Shown: positions 7,314 to 13,740 of the stretch, in pieces | How positions within the stretch are numbered: the first letter of the stretch is position 1 | Layout of the letters: every line of letters begins with the position of its first letter | Assembly (NCBI GenBank): GCA_025774205.1 | Contig: JALGWK010000113.1 | Location: forward strand, 1 to 13,740 | Direction: 5' to 3' | DNA length: 13,740 nucleotides | Source: a bacterium | GTDB lineage: Bacteria > Blakebacterota > Blakebacteria > Blakebacterales > Blakebacteraceae | Notes under the pieces: model-generated | Told to the model about the DNA's origin: nothing | Databases searched by the model: none | What the model saw: the letters and a program-made list of their open reading frames with translations, nothing else | Translations under genes and position numbers: made by a program

Positions 7314-8306
7314 ATGTCACCAACGCGACGTGATTTCATTATCAATACGGCCGTGGCCGGAAGCGCCATGAGCCTGGGACTGCATGCCTGTTCCGCGGGT
7401 CCGCGGAAACTGAAGATCCTGGTTCTGGGGGGAACCAGTTTCGTCGGCCCCCATCAGGTCCGTCCCGCGCTGGAAAGGGGACATGAGGTAACGCTCTTCA
7501 ACCGCGGCCGAACCAATACCCACCTTTTTCCGGAGGTCGAGAAGCTGGTCGGCGACCGGGTCGACGACCTTTCCGCCCTGGAAGGCAGGGAATGGGATGT
7601 GGTGATCGACAATTCCGCAATCCTGCCCTCATGGGTCCGCAGATCGGCCCGTCTCCTGAAGGACTCGGTCGGGATCTACCTTTTCACCTCGACCCGATCG
7701 GTCTACTCCGATCTGAGCAGGATCCCGATGGATATCGATGGTCCCGTCTACCCGGTCGAATCGTGGACCGAGGAGACCGAAGGTTCGATGGGTTACGGAC
7801 CCCAGAAGGCCGCCGCGGAGAGGGAAGCAATCGCGGCCTTTGGGGATCGGGCCCTGATCATCAGGCCGGGCCTGATCATCGATGTTCGCGATATGGGGGA
7901 ATGGTACATCCACCTGCTGGAGAACGGGTACACTGGTACTTTCATGGCCCTCGGACCCGATTACCCGCTCACTTTCAAGACCTTTCTCGAAGGAATCAGG
8001 GAGGGTGTGGAATCGGACGCCACCTTCACCTGGATGGATACGGAATTCCTGCAGCAGCAGAGAGTCAGGGCCTATTCACACATGCCGCTGTGGATGCCCG
8101 CCGTGGGTCGTAACGCTGGTTTCAACCGGTTCGATCTGACGAGGACATGGGAGGCGGGACTGACCTACCGGCCCCTGGCGGTGACGGCGAAGGACACTCT
8201 CGATTACCACTTCACCCGGCCGGAAGAGCGGCAGGCGCGCCTCCGGAGCGGGATCACGGCCGAGCGGGAAGCGGAACTCTTCTCGCTCTGGTATTCGCGG
8301 ACCTGA
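7314..8306 (+). CDS. Tat-exported NAD-dependent epimerase/dehydratase-family protein
   Basis: ATG 7314 has AAGGAA (7302-7307) 6 nt upstream. The N-terminus has a twin-arginine signal (TRRDFI, Arg5-Arg6), a hydrophobic stretch and Cys26 in GLHAC, so it may be a Tat lipoprotein. The Rossmann motif GGTSFVG is at 39-45, followed by GHEVTLFNRGRTN. The extended-SDR pair Tyr161/Lys165 (YGPQK) is present, with FTSTRSVYSD before it. The C-terminus has ATFTWMDTEFL and ITAEREAELF. In relatives known to me, about 35 residues (VGPGDPTDRF...PVQF type) lie between RPGLI and IDVRD. Here RPGLII joins directly to DVRDMGEW at about residues 187-190, suggesting an in-frame deletion in the substrate-binding region. 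The protein is 330 aa. Reaction and substrate are unknown. Confidence 0.85.
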   Translation: MSPTRRDFIINTAVAGSAMSLGLHACSAGPRKLKILVLGGTSFVGPHQVRPALERGHEVTLFNRGRTNTHLFPEVEKLVGDRVDDLSALEGREWDVVIDNSAILPSWVRRSARLLKDSVGIYLFTSTRSVYSDLSRIPMDIDGPVYPVESWTEETEGSMGYGPQKAAAEREAIAAFGDRALIIRPGLIIDVRDMGEWYIHLLENGYTGTFMALGPDYPLTFKTFLEGIREGVESDATFTWMDTEFLQQQRVRAYSHMPLWMPAVGRNAGFNRFDLTRTWEAGLTYRPLAVTAKDTLDYHFTRPEERQARLRSGITAEREAELFSLWYSRT

Positions 8307-8314
8307 GCAGGCGC

Positions 8315-8327
8315 GAACCGCGGGTTC
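8315..8327. terminator. Small hairpin between convergent genes, possible weak terminator
   Basis: GAACC (8315-8319) and GGTTC (8323-8327) pair around a GCG loop in the 33-bp gap between the convergent epimerase and redoxin genes. No T-run follows on either strand, so an efficient intrinsic terminator is doubtful. Confidence 0.3.
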
Positions 8328-8339
8328 AGATAATGAGCG

Positions 8340-9380
8340 CTACCGCTTCATCTCTGCCAGCAGGCGGTCGACCACCTCATCCATCGCCTCACCCCGCTTG
8401 TTCTTTTCGCGGATGACGCCTTCGTGGTCGATGATGAAGATGGTCGGCCAGCCGGTCACGCCCCAGCGGGTCGCGATCGGGCCGCCAGTGATGCCGCCGT
8501 CGGCGAAGGACGGCCAGGTGATTTCATTCTCGACGATCGCCGTCCGGTACCGTTCGGCCGGATCACTGTTCACGCCGACGATGGTGAAGGCTTCATCTTT
8601 CAGTCTGTCTACGAGCGACCGCTCGTGTGGGTACATGACCCGGCAGGGTGGTCACCAGTCTCCCCAGAAGTCGAGGACCACCACCTTTCCGAGATAGTCG
8701 CTCAGTTTCATCGCCTCGCCATCGACGTTCCACCCATTGATCTCCGGCGCGGGATCGCCGATCTCGAGGTCGGCCGGGTCGTGGGGATGCATCTCCGCCG
8801 TGGCGATCGCGCCGTAGGTGGTCTCGTTCCACTGCTCGTCTGCGTAATCGTGGATCAGGCCCTCCAGAAGTTCCACCCGACGCTGCTTCAGTTCATCGGT
8901 AGCGTCTCCGCGGGCTCCGGCGTCGGCCAGGGAATACATGGCCGAGGCTCGGACCTGAGCGTGGGGCGAATCCTCCATCAGCTGACTGAAATACTGCTCG
9001 CGTTGTTCAGTGGTGAGCATGTAGGGAGTATCCGTCAGATGATGGATATAGGGCGATCGAGCATACTCTTCAAAGATGCCTTCCACGATCGCCTCGGCGG
9101 TCCGTTCTTCCTGGTCCTCCGGGATCTCTGCGGAACGCATGGATTGCATTACCCATAGTTCCGCCTTCAGCCCGGCCTCGGTCCCCCAGTAGTCGTGCGC
9201 GATGGTCTGATACTGCTCAAAGAATTCTGTTATACGCTCCTGGTACCCCAGCTCACTGGCTTCGAATTCCACCTGGAGCGCCTCCAGGGCAGCTGTCGCC
9301 GGCGCTTCCTGTGAGCAGCCGGCCAATCCTGCCAGCAGGATCAGCCCGGGGATCATGCTTAATAGTCTCGTCCGCTTCAC
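8340..9380 (-). CDS. Selenocysteine-containing thioredoxin-like lipoprotein (UPPC redoxin)
   Basis: Two same-frame ORFs are separated only by TGA 8654-8652. Read through, they give one 346-aa protein. The start is GTG 9380 (n-region MKRTR, purine-rich AAAGGGA upstream). The lipobox is LAGC with lipidated Cys22, so the protein is periplasmic and membrane-anchored. Residues about 25-215 are a helical, acidic region. The C-terminal half is a TlpA/ResA-type redoxin: IGDPAPEINGW, GKVVVLDFWGDW, then codon 243 (TGA), then PPCRVMYPHERSL, and later ITGGPIATRWGVTGWPTIFII with the cis-Pro. Relatives have Cys at position 243, so the TGA replaces the nucleophilic Cys of CPPC and Cys246 remains. Sec there would make a more reactive thiol-selenol redoxin. 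A hairpin matching a bacterial SECIS follows the TGA. A nonsense mutation or sequencing error is the alternative. No sel genes are in the window. Confidence 0.82.
8611..8626 (-). promoter_or_regulatory. Candidate bacterial SECIS hairpin
   Basis: On the minus strand ACGAGC-GGUC-GCUCGU forms a perfect 6-bp stem with a GGUC tetraloop. The stem starts 25 nt after the UGA and the loop 31 nt after it, within the distance typical of bacterial SECIS elements. The GGUC loop matches the apical loop I recall for E. coli fdhF, where the G and U contact SelB. A short lower helix UGU/ACA (8635-8633 with 8608-8606) across an internal loop is possible. The hairpin overlaps codons for the conserved HERSLV, so part of the pairing may follow from protein conservation. 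Confidence 0.68.
8652..8654 (-). other. In-frame UGA, probable selenocysteine codon 243
   Basis: The sole interruption of the redoxin frame is TGA, flanked by TGG (Trp) and CCA CCC TGC (Pro-Pro-Cys). It sits on the catalytic cysteine codon, which one substitution from TGC or TGT would produce. Confidence 0.82.
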
Positions 9381-9442
9381 GATCGGTCCCTTTCTGAGTG
9401 GTGTTCAGACATGTTCGCCGATGATAATCTCGTTCCTCTCCC

Positions 9443-10306
9443 TTACCTGTCCAACAGATAGTTCTCGAACCAGGCGACCGTCGCATCGGTTGCCCTGCGG
9501 GCGTACTCATCCCGGAATCCATGCGCGGCGCCTTCCAGAATGATCAGTTCGGTGGTGACCCCCGTATCCAGAAACGCCTGATGGATCACCTGGCTTGATC
9601 GGAGGGGGACGAGTTCGTCAGCGTCGCCGTGGATGAGCAGGGTGGGTGGGTCATCCGGCGTCACGTGCAGAAGCGGTGAGATGGAGGGTGCCAGTTCCCG
9701 ATCGAACTCGAGGGCCGGGAACCGCTCGTTCGGTCCCGTGATCGCCCGGAGATCCACCGGGGGGTAGTAGGCCACCACCGCCGTGACCCGATCAGAGATC
9801 CTGAGCACCGGATCCTCCGCTCCCTGATCACCTGCGTCAGCAGCACATCCCAGCATGAGGGAGAGGTGGCCGCCGGCACTGCCTCCATAGACACCGAGTC
9901 GCTCCTGATCGATGCCCCATTCCTCACAGTTCAGACGGATGAAGCGTACCGCCCGCCTCACGTCCGCCACCGCGTCAGGAACCTTGTACCGGGGAGCGCT
10001 GCCATGCCGGATCGCGAAGACCGTGAATCCGGCCTCAAGCAGCTCGGTGAACATCCGGCCCAGTGCTGCCGGTTCCCTCCAGACAGAGAACCAGCCGCCG
10101 CTCACCATGTAGAGGATGCCGGCGCCGTTGCTCTCCACCTCGGGCCGGAACACGTCGAATGTCAGCGCCATCCCGTCTTTATGCCCGTAGACGATGTCGG
10201 GTGATATCCGCGGATCCGACTGAGCAGGAGCACAGTGGAGTGATGTCAGGATGAAGATCGATACGACGATGACTGCCAGTTGCGCGGTTATAATCTTTTT
10301 CTGCAT
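9443..10306 (-). CDS. Exported alpha/beta hydrolase (esterase/lipase-like)
   Basis: The protein is 287 aa, with an N-terminal signal sequence (MQKKIITAQLAVIVVSIFIL) and likely cleavage near APA|Q. LHC at 23-25 is a poor lipobox. The alpha/beta-hydrolase signature is complete: oxyanion region MVSGGW (Gly70-Gly71), nucleophile Ser143 in GGSAGG, acid Asp230 in HGDADELVP and base His262 in GAAHGF. The segment VADVRRAVRFIRLN before the nucleophile elbow is typical of the carboxylesterase/BD-FAE-like group. Substrate is unknown; a short-chain or sugar-linked ester is plausible given the nearby GH2 and epimerase. The start ATG 10306 has only a moderate Shine-Dalgarno (AGGCGGG). It lies 67 bp after the permease stop and 62 bp before the redoxin start on the same strand, so co-transcription is likely. 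Confidence 0.88.
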   Translation of the reverse strand: MQKKIITAQLAVIVVSIFILTSLHCAPAQSDPRISPDIVYGHKDGMALTFDVFRPEVESNGAGILYMVSGGWFSVWREPAALGRMFTELLEAGFTVFAIRHGSAPRYKVPDAVADVRRAVRFIRLNCEEWGIDQERLGVYGGSAGGHLSLMLGCAADAGDQGAEDPVLRISDRVTAVVAYYPPVDLRAITGPNERFPALEFDRELAPSISPLLHVTPDDPPTLLIHGDADELVPLRSSQVIHQAFLDTGVTTELIILEGAAHGFRDEYARRATDATVAWFENYLLDR

Positions 10307-10373
10307 CGACCCGCCTGCTCCCGTTCGGTGTGAATCTGAGCCGGTTGCAGGCGAGTCTATATTATCTCATCGA

Positions 10374-12791
10374 TCATTCATACCGGAGAGCAGTCACCGG
10401 ATCGATCCGGGTCGCCCGTCTGGCGGGAATGAATGATGCCAGCGTTCCTGTACCGACCAGGATCAACACGATGATGGCGAACATGACGGGATCGGTCGGG
10501 GAGACGCCGAAGAGGAGCATCTGAACTCCCTGGGCCAGGGCGAAGGCGAGACCGACACCGAGGAGGACACCGATGCCGAGCTGTATCGCGGCCTGCTTCA
10601 GGATCATTCTCACCAGATCTCCCGATTGGGCGCCGAGCGCCATCCTGATCCCCAGTTCCGAAGTCCGCCGGCTCACCGAGAAGGCCATTACTCCATACAG
10701 GCCGATCGCGGCGAGGAAGAGAGCGAAAAGACCGGCGATCATGATCATCGATCCGAAGATGGCATAGAACCAGGTCACCTCGAAGATCACCTCACTCATC
10801 GGCATCACCCAGTAGATCGGGAGGTCTCCATCAACCGCCTGAACCGCCCCGCGTATGGTAGAGGCATACGATACCGGATCGCCGCCGGTCTTCAGAGCCA
10901 GACTGACGAATTCAGCGTCCGATTGGTAGAGGGACACATAAACGATCTCCGGTACCTCGTGTTCGGTATCGGTCCATTCATCTCCGACCACGCCGATGAT
11001 GGTGAACCAGGGATCGTCCGGACCATCGGTGGCCCCCCGGGCCCGCTTCCCGATCGGGCTCTCTCCCGAGGACCATTTATCCGCGAAACTCCGATTCACG
11101 ATCGCCACCGGCAGGTTGCCCGCCACATCGGCCGAGGTGAAATCACGTCCCTGCATGATCTCTATTCCGAAGGTGCCGAAGTAATCAGGGGTAACCGGCT
11201 TCAACTGAGTGAAGGGAAAGTCTGAATCGGGCGGGTAATCGACCCCCTCGAAGATGAAATCGGTTCCGTCAGCGCCGCGCACCGGCAGAAAGGGCGTGAT
11301 TGAGGCCGCGTAGATCCCGGGCATCTCATTCAGGCCGACATGCAGATCCTTGAAGAACTGTGTCCGACTCTCGACGGTTGGATAATCGGTCTCGAAGAGA
11401 CCGAGACGGGCGGTCATGATGTTCTCACCCTCGATCCCGAAATCGAACTGATTGAGGTTCATCACGCTCCGGGTGATCAGGCCGGCGGCAAAGAGGAGAC
11501 CGAGTGAGAAGGCAACCTCGGCGATGACCAGGAACCTGCTGAATCTCGACATCCTGAATCCGGAGGCGGCCCGGGATTCATCCTTCAGGATCTCACTGAT
11601 GTTCGGTCTCGAGGCCTGGAGCGCCGGGAATATTCCCGCGAAGACAGAGGAGATGAGCATCATCCCGGCGACGAAGAGGATCACATTCAGATCGACGTTG
11701 AAGTTGAACCAGTAGGGGGGATCGCTCCCCTGGGCGTATTGCATGAAAACGGTGATGCCGATATGTCCCAACAGGAGGCCGATCGACGCGCCGATAACCG
11801 AGAATGATGAGGCCTCAAGAATGAGCTGTCTGATCAGCCTTCTCCGACTCGCTCCCAGAGAGGTGCGCACCGCCATCTCCCTGGTGCGCATGGAGGCACG
11901 CGCCAGCAGGAGGTTAGCAACATTGAAGCAGGCGATCAGCATCACCGCGAATGTAGCCGCCAGCATCAGGTGGAGGACGAGGTTCCCCTCGGTTCCCATG
12001 ATCAGCGCTGAGATCTTCTGTACCTGGATGCCGACTCCCTCATTCGATTCCGGGTACTCACGGGCCAGGTTGGCGGCAATGGCATTGAATTCCTCGGTCG
12101 CCTGCCGGTCGGTGACGCCCTCTCTCAGGCGGCCCATAACATTCAGAGGTACCCCGTCTCCCCGGGCAAGCACCAGGGGGTCCTGCTTCTGAGGCAGCCA
12201 GAGCACTTCCTCCATCGGGAACTGGAATCCCTCCGGCATGACGCCGATGATCGTCGATGTCTCGCCATTGACCCGGATGGTTCTGCCCAGGATCTCCGGA
12301 TCACCGCCAAACCTGGTCTGCCAGACGTCATGACCGATCAGGATCACCGGTAACGCGTCATTCGACCGCTCATCTTCGGTGAAGATCCGACCCATCAGGG
12401 GTTGGATCCGCAGAGCTGAGAATGCGCTGGGAGTGATGAACGCGCCATCATACCGGATGGGATTGTCTCCCTCGCTGACGATGTTCACGGTGCCCTCATA
12501 CCAACCGGCCAGATCCTCGAATGAGGTCTGCTGCCTGCGCAAGTCGGTGAAGTCGTGGATCGAGACTCCCATCTGATTAATGCCTTCGGCAGGATTGTTC
12601 CCCGTGAGGAACCGAAGGTCACGGGAGTCTTCGAAGGGGAGCGGTTCATACAGGGCGCCGTTGACGATGATGAACATGGTCGTGGTAAGTCCGATGCCCA
12701 GTGCCAGTGTTACCACGCAGGTGACAGCCAGCCCCGGATTCTTCACAAGCATCCGGAGGCTGTGTCTAAAATCCTGAAGAAGAGAACTCAT
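10374..12791 (-). CDS. Intact ADOP-type (MacB/FtsX-like) permease
   Basis: This 805-aa membrane protein begins at ATG 12791 with AGGAA about 9 nt upstream. Order of parts: TM1 (about 20-45, VTLALGIGLTTT), MacB-type periplasmic domain (about 50-275), first FtsX block with TM2-4 (IACFNVANLLLA near 290, then about 330-405), a further TM (FLVIAEVAFSLGLLFAAGL, near 430), second periplasmic domain, and final FtsX block with three TMs (AAIGLYGVMAFSV; the end RRATRIDPVTALRYE). The MALGA motif after SELGIR is present. Proteins of this type are thought to work with a MacB-like ATPase in export or mechanotransmission, but no ATPase gene is in the window. It is a paralogue of the broken gene at 368 and shows what that gene lost. 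It is probably the first gene of the minus-strand cluster. Confidence 0.9.
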   Translation of the reverse strand: MSSLLQDFRHSLRMLVKNPGLAVTCVVTLALGIGLTTTMFIIVNGALYEPLPFEDSRDLRFLTGNNPAEGINQMGVSIHDFTDLRRQQTSFEDLAGWYEGTVNIVSEGDNPIRYDGAFITPSAFSALRIQPLMGRIFTEDERSNDALPVILIGHDVWQTRFGGDPEILGRTIRVNGETSTIIGVMPEGFQFPMEEVLWLPQKQDPLVLARGDGVPLNVMGRLREGVTDRQATEEFNAIAANLAREYPESNEGVGIQVQKISALIMGTEGNLVLHLMLAATFAVMLIACFNVANLLLARASMRTREMAVRTSLGASRRRLIRQLILEASSFSVIGASIGLLLGHIGITVFMQYAQGSDPPYWFNFNVDLNVILFVAGMMLISSVFAGIFPALQASRPNISEILKDESRAASGFRMSRFSRFLVIAEVAFSLGLLFAAGLITRSVMNLNQFDFGIEGENIMTARLGLFETDYPTVESRTQFFKDLHVGLNEMPGIYAASITPFLPVRGADGTDFIFEGVDYPPDSDFPFTQLKPVTPDYFGTFGIEIMQGRDFTSADVAGNLPVAIVNRSFADKWSSGESPIGKRARGATDGPDDPWFTIIGVVGDEWTDTEHEVPEIVYVSLYQSDAEFVSLALKTGGDPVSYASTIRGAVQAVDGDLPIYWVMPMSEVIFEVTWFYAIFGSMIMIAGLFALFLAAIGLYGVMAFSVSRRTSELGIRMALGAQSGDLVRMILKQAAIQLGIGVLLGVGLAFALAQGVQMLLFGVSPTDPVMFAIIVLILVGTGTLASFIPARRATRIDPVTALRYE

Positions 12792-12951
12792 TGTGCGTTC
12801 CTGTTGAGGGTTTCAGTACTTCAGGCCTTCAGATGCGGAAGCCCCCACAGGAATCCACTCTGCTGTGCCGTTCACACTATTACGTACTTAAGAATAGTGA
12901 AGTTTCATTCCAGTGCCGGAGGTTGAGGAAATCTGAGATAGTCGTCGTGAC
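12792..12951. other. Intergenic region upstream of the intact permease
   Basis: This 160-bp gap lies between two same-strand genes and is visibly more AT-rich in its centre, around 12870-12915, than the surrounding genes. It holds the permease Shine-Dalgarno and one inverted repeat. I found no convincing -35/-10 pair and no terminator with a T-run. Confidence 0.55.
12871..12901. repeat. Inverted repeat upstream of the permease gene, possible operator
   Basis: CACTATT (12875-12881) and AATAGTG (12893-12899) are perfect reverse complements around 11 nt. Allowing a 2-nt bulge, the arms extend to TTCAC-TATT and AATAGTGAA. The site lies about 85 bp before the permease ATG in the most AT-rich part of the gap, and no T-run follows. 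A regulator site is inferred from position. Confidence 0.4.
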
Positions 12952-13740
12952 TCAGTACGGCCGGGGAGGCCTGTCACCTCCGGCTCCCGGGCCGTATTCG
13001 GCCAGGACCCAGTGCCCGTCACCACCCTCACGATTATCGATCCAGGCGATAAGTCCCACCCCGGGAGTCCAGTATTCGCAGTACTCCTCAAAGCTGGGCC
13101 CCTCGTCGGAGTCGGATCGCTGGTAATAGGACAGCTCCACACAGGTGAAGGTGCCGAACGGAACCGTAATGAGGGTATCGGTGGTGGTCACCACCCAACC
13201 GCTCTGGCCGGTGTTCCAGCCGCCTATCCGCGATCGGGGAGTGGGAACGATCAGGTCGGCCATGCGTTGCTGGGGGCGGTAGACGGGGCGGGGTGTGTCA
13301 TTGTCTCGCAGCCATATCCAGCTCGTCAGATCGATGAGTCCGGCAGAGGAATTGGCCACGTAGTGGGGGTATTTGCCCTGGGAGGAGTCGCCTCGTGCCT
13401 CGATCTGGCAGACTGGACCGGCGACTCTCACCAGCTGGTGTTCGATGAACCTGGTGGAATCGTACCACGCCTGAGCGGGCAGGTGGAAACTGTCGAACGG
13501 CAGCCTGACGGGATCCTCTTTCAGGCGGCGCGCCAGGGCCTGAGGATCATCACGGATCTCCCGGAATGACGGATGGCGGCTGAGGTTCACCAGCGGATCG
13601 ATGAGGATCGTATTGCCCGGCCGACGGAGTTCCTTCTCGACCCAGGTGATGAGGGTGTCCCGGGCGACAGGCTGGAGGCTCGATCGATCCTGATCGATCA
13701 TCCAGTAGACCCAGGCCGTGCCCTCGGAGAGATCCATATA
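12952..13740 (-). CDS. C-terminal part of an unrecognised protein (partial)
   Basis: The frame is open to the right edge (at least 262 codons) and ends at TGA 12954-12952. The ATG at 13737 has a sense codon before it, so it is probably not the start. The first ~150 residues are helical and charged (WVEKELRRPGNTILIDPL, ARRLKEDPVRLPFDSFHL) with no known motif. The last ~90 residues have a pattern I associate with secreted proteins of FCB-type bacteria: TTDTLITVPFGTFTCVELSYY, then YWTPGVGLIAWIDN, then GHWVLAEY, in outline a beta-sheet domain with a PGVGL turn. Cys residues are few. Function is unknown. It may be transcribed with the downstream permease, 160 bp away. Confidence 0.7.
   Translation of the reverse strand, partial: YMDLSEGTAWVYWMIDQDRSSLQPVARDTLITWVEKELRRPGNTILIDPLVNLSRHPSFREIRDDPQALARRLKEDPVRLPFDSFHLPAQAWYDSTRFIEHQLVRVAGPVCQIEARGDSSQGKYPHYVANSSAGLIDLTSWIWLRDNDTPRPVYRPQQRMADLIVPTPRSRIGGWNTGQSGWVVTTTDTLITVPFGTFTCVELSYYQRSDSDEGPSFEEYCEYWTPGVGLIAWIDNREGGDGHWVLAEYGPGAGGDRPPRPY

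Noticed and set aside
8340-8636. A separate 98-aa redoxin gene starting at ATG 8636
   Set aside because: It would begin after the active-site motif, has no Shine-Dalgarno, and is in the same frame as the upstream ORF with only a TGA at the catalytic Cys between them. It is the C-terminal half of the selenoprotein.
8424-9158. A 244-aa plus-strand ORF
   Set aside because: It is antisense to the redoxin, lacks a ribosome binding site and shows no domain-like pattern. The minus-strand redoxin motifs are unmistakable.
10307-10373. AT-rich stretch as a promoter for the hydrolase
   Set aside because: TATA-like bases are present, but no -35 at proper spacing was found, and co-transcription with the permease gene is simpler.
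13682-13699. GATCGATC repeated twice with a 2-bp gap
   Set aside because: It lies inside a coding region and fits the general excess of GATC. No array or regulatory setting is visible.
1-13740. CRISPR array, tRNA, rRNA, insertion sequence or att site
   Set aside because: No regularly spaced repeats, cloverleaf, transposase-like protein or terminal inverted repeats were recognised on either strand.

Overview
The window is one gene-dense bacterial segment: high GC by eye, short gaps, signal peptides on most products, and TTG/GTG starts backed by good Shine-Dalgarno sites. Two ADOP-type (MacB/FtsX-like) permeases, a secreted GH2 glycosidase, a Tat-exported epimerase, a STAS antagonist and a lipoprotein redoxin suggest a Gram-negative environmental lineage of the Acidobacteriota/Gemmatimonadota/FCB-like type. 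The phylum cannot be fixed from this sequence, and no rRNA, tRNA, CRISPR array or insertion sequence was recognised.

Layout. 1-160 (-) is the start of a secreted protein that runs off the left edge. 368-2790 (+) is a broken ADOP permease gene with a 54-bp tandem duplication and a frameshifting internal deletion. 2929-5088 (+) is a secreted GH2 glycosidase that seems to lack a piece of its catalytic barrel. 5089-5448 (-) is a STAS anti-sigma-factor antagonist, convergent with the GH2 gene at zero spacing. Divergent from it, 5561-8306 (+) is a probable three-gene unit: a CsgG-like domain fused to a predicted beta-barrel, a membrane-anchored pilin-like protein, and a Tat-exported NAD-dependent epimerase/dehydratase that also seems to lack an internal block. 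8340-9380 (-), 9443-10306 (-) and 10374-12791 (-) are a redoxin lipoprotein, an exported alpha/beta hydrolase and an intact ADOP permease. 12952-13740 (-) is the C-terminal part of an unrecognised protein.

The main discovery is the redoxin at 8340-9380. It looks like two ORFs split by a stop, but both halves are in the same frame, and the TGA (8654-8652) lies exactly where the first Cys of a thioredoxin-like CPPC motif belongs (W-[TGA]-P-P-C). A 6-bp perfect hairpin with a GGUC tetraloop follows, its loop starting 31 nt after the UGA. This fits a selenoprotein (UPPC redoxin) with a bacterial SECIS element.

A second theme is structural damage. Three plus-strand genes in the left 8 kb (permease, GH2, epimerase) each lack an estimated 70-105 bp of conserved internal sequence, and one also carries a tandem duplication. 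The minus-strand genes on the right look full length. This could be real gene decay or an assembly problem, and it can be tested with reads.
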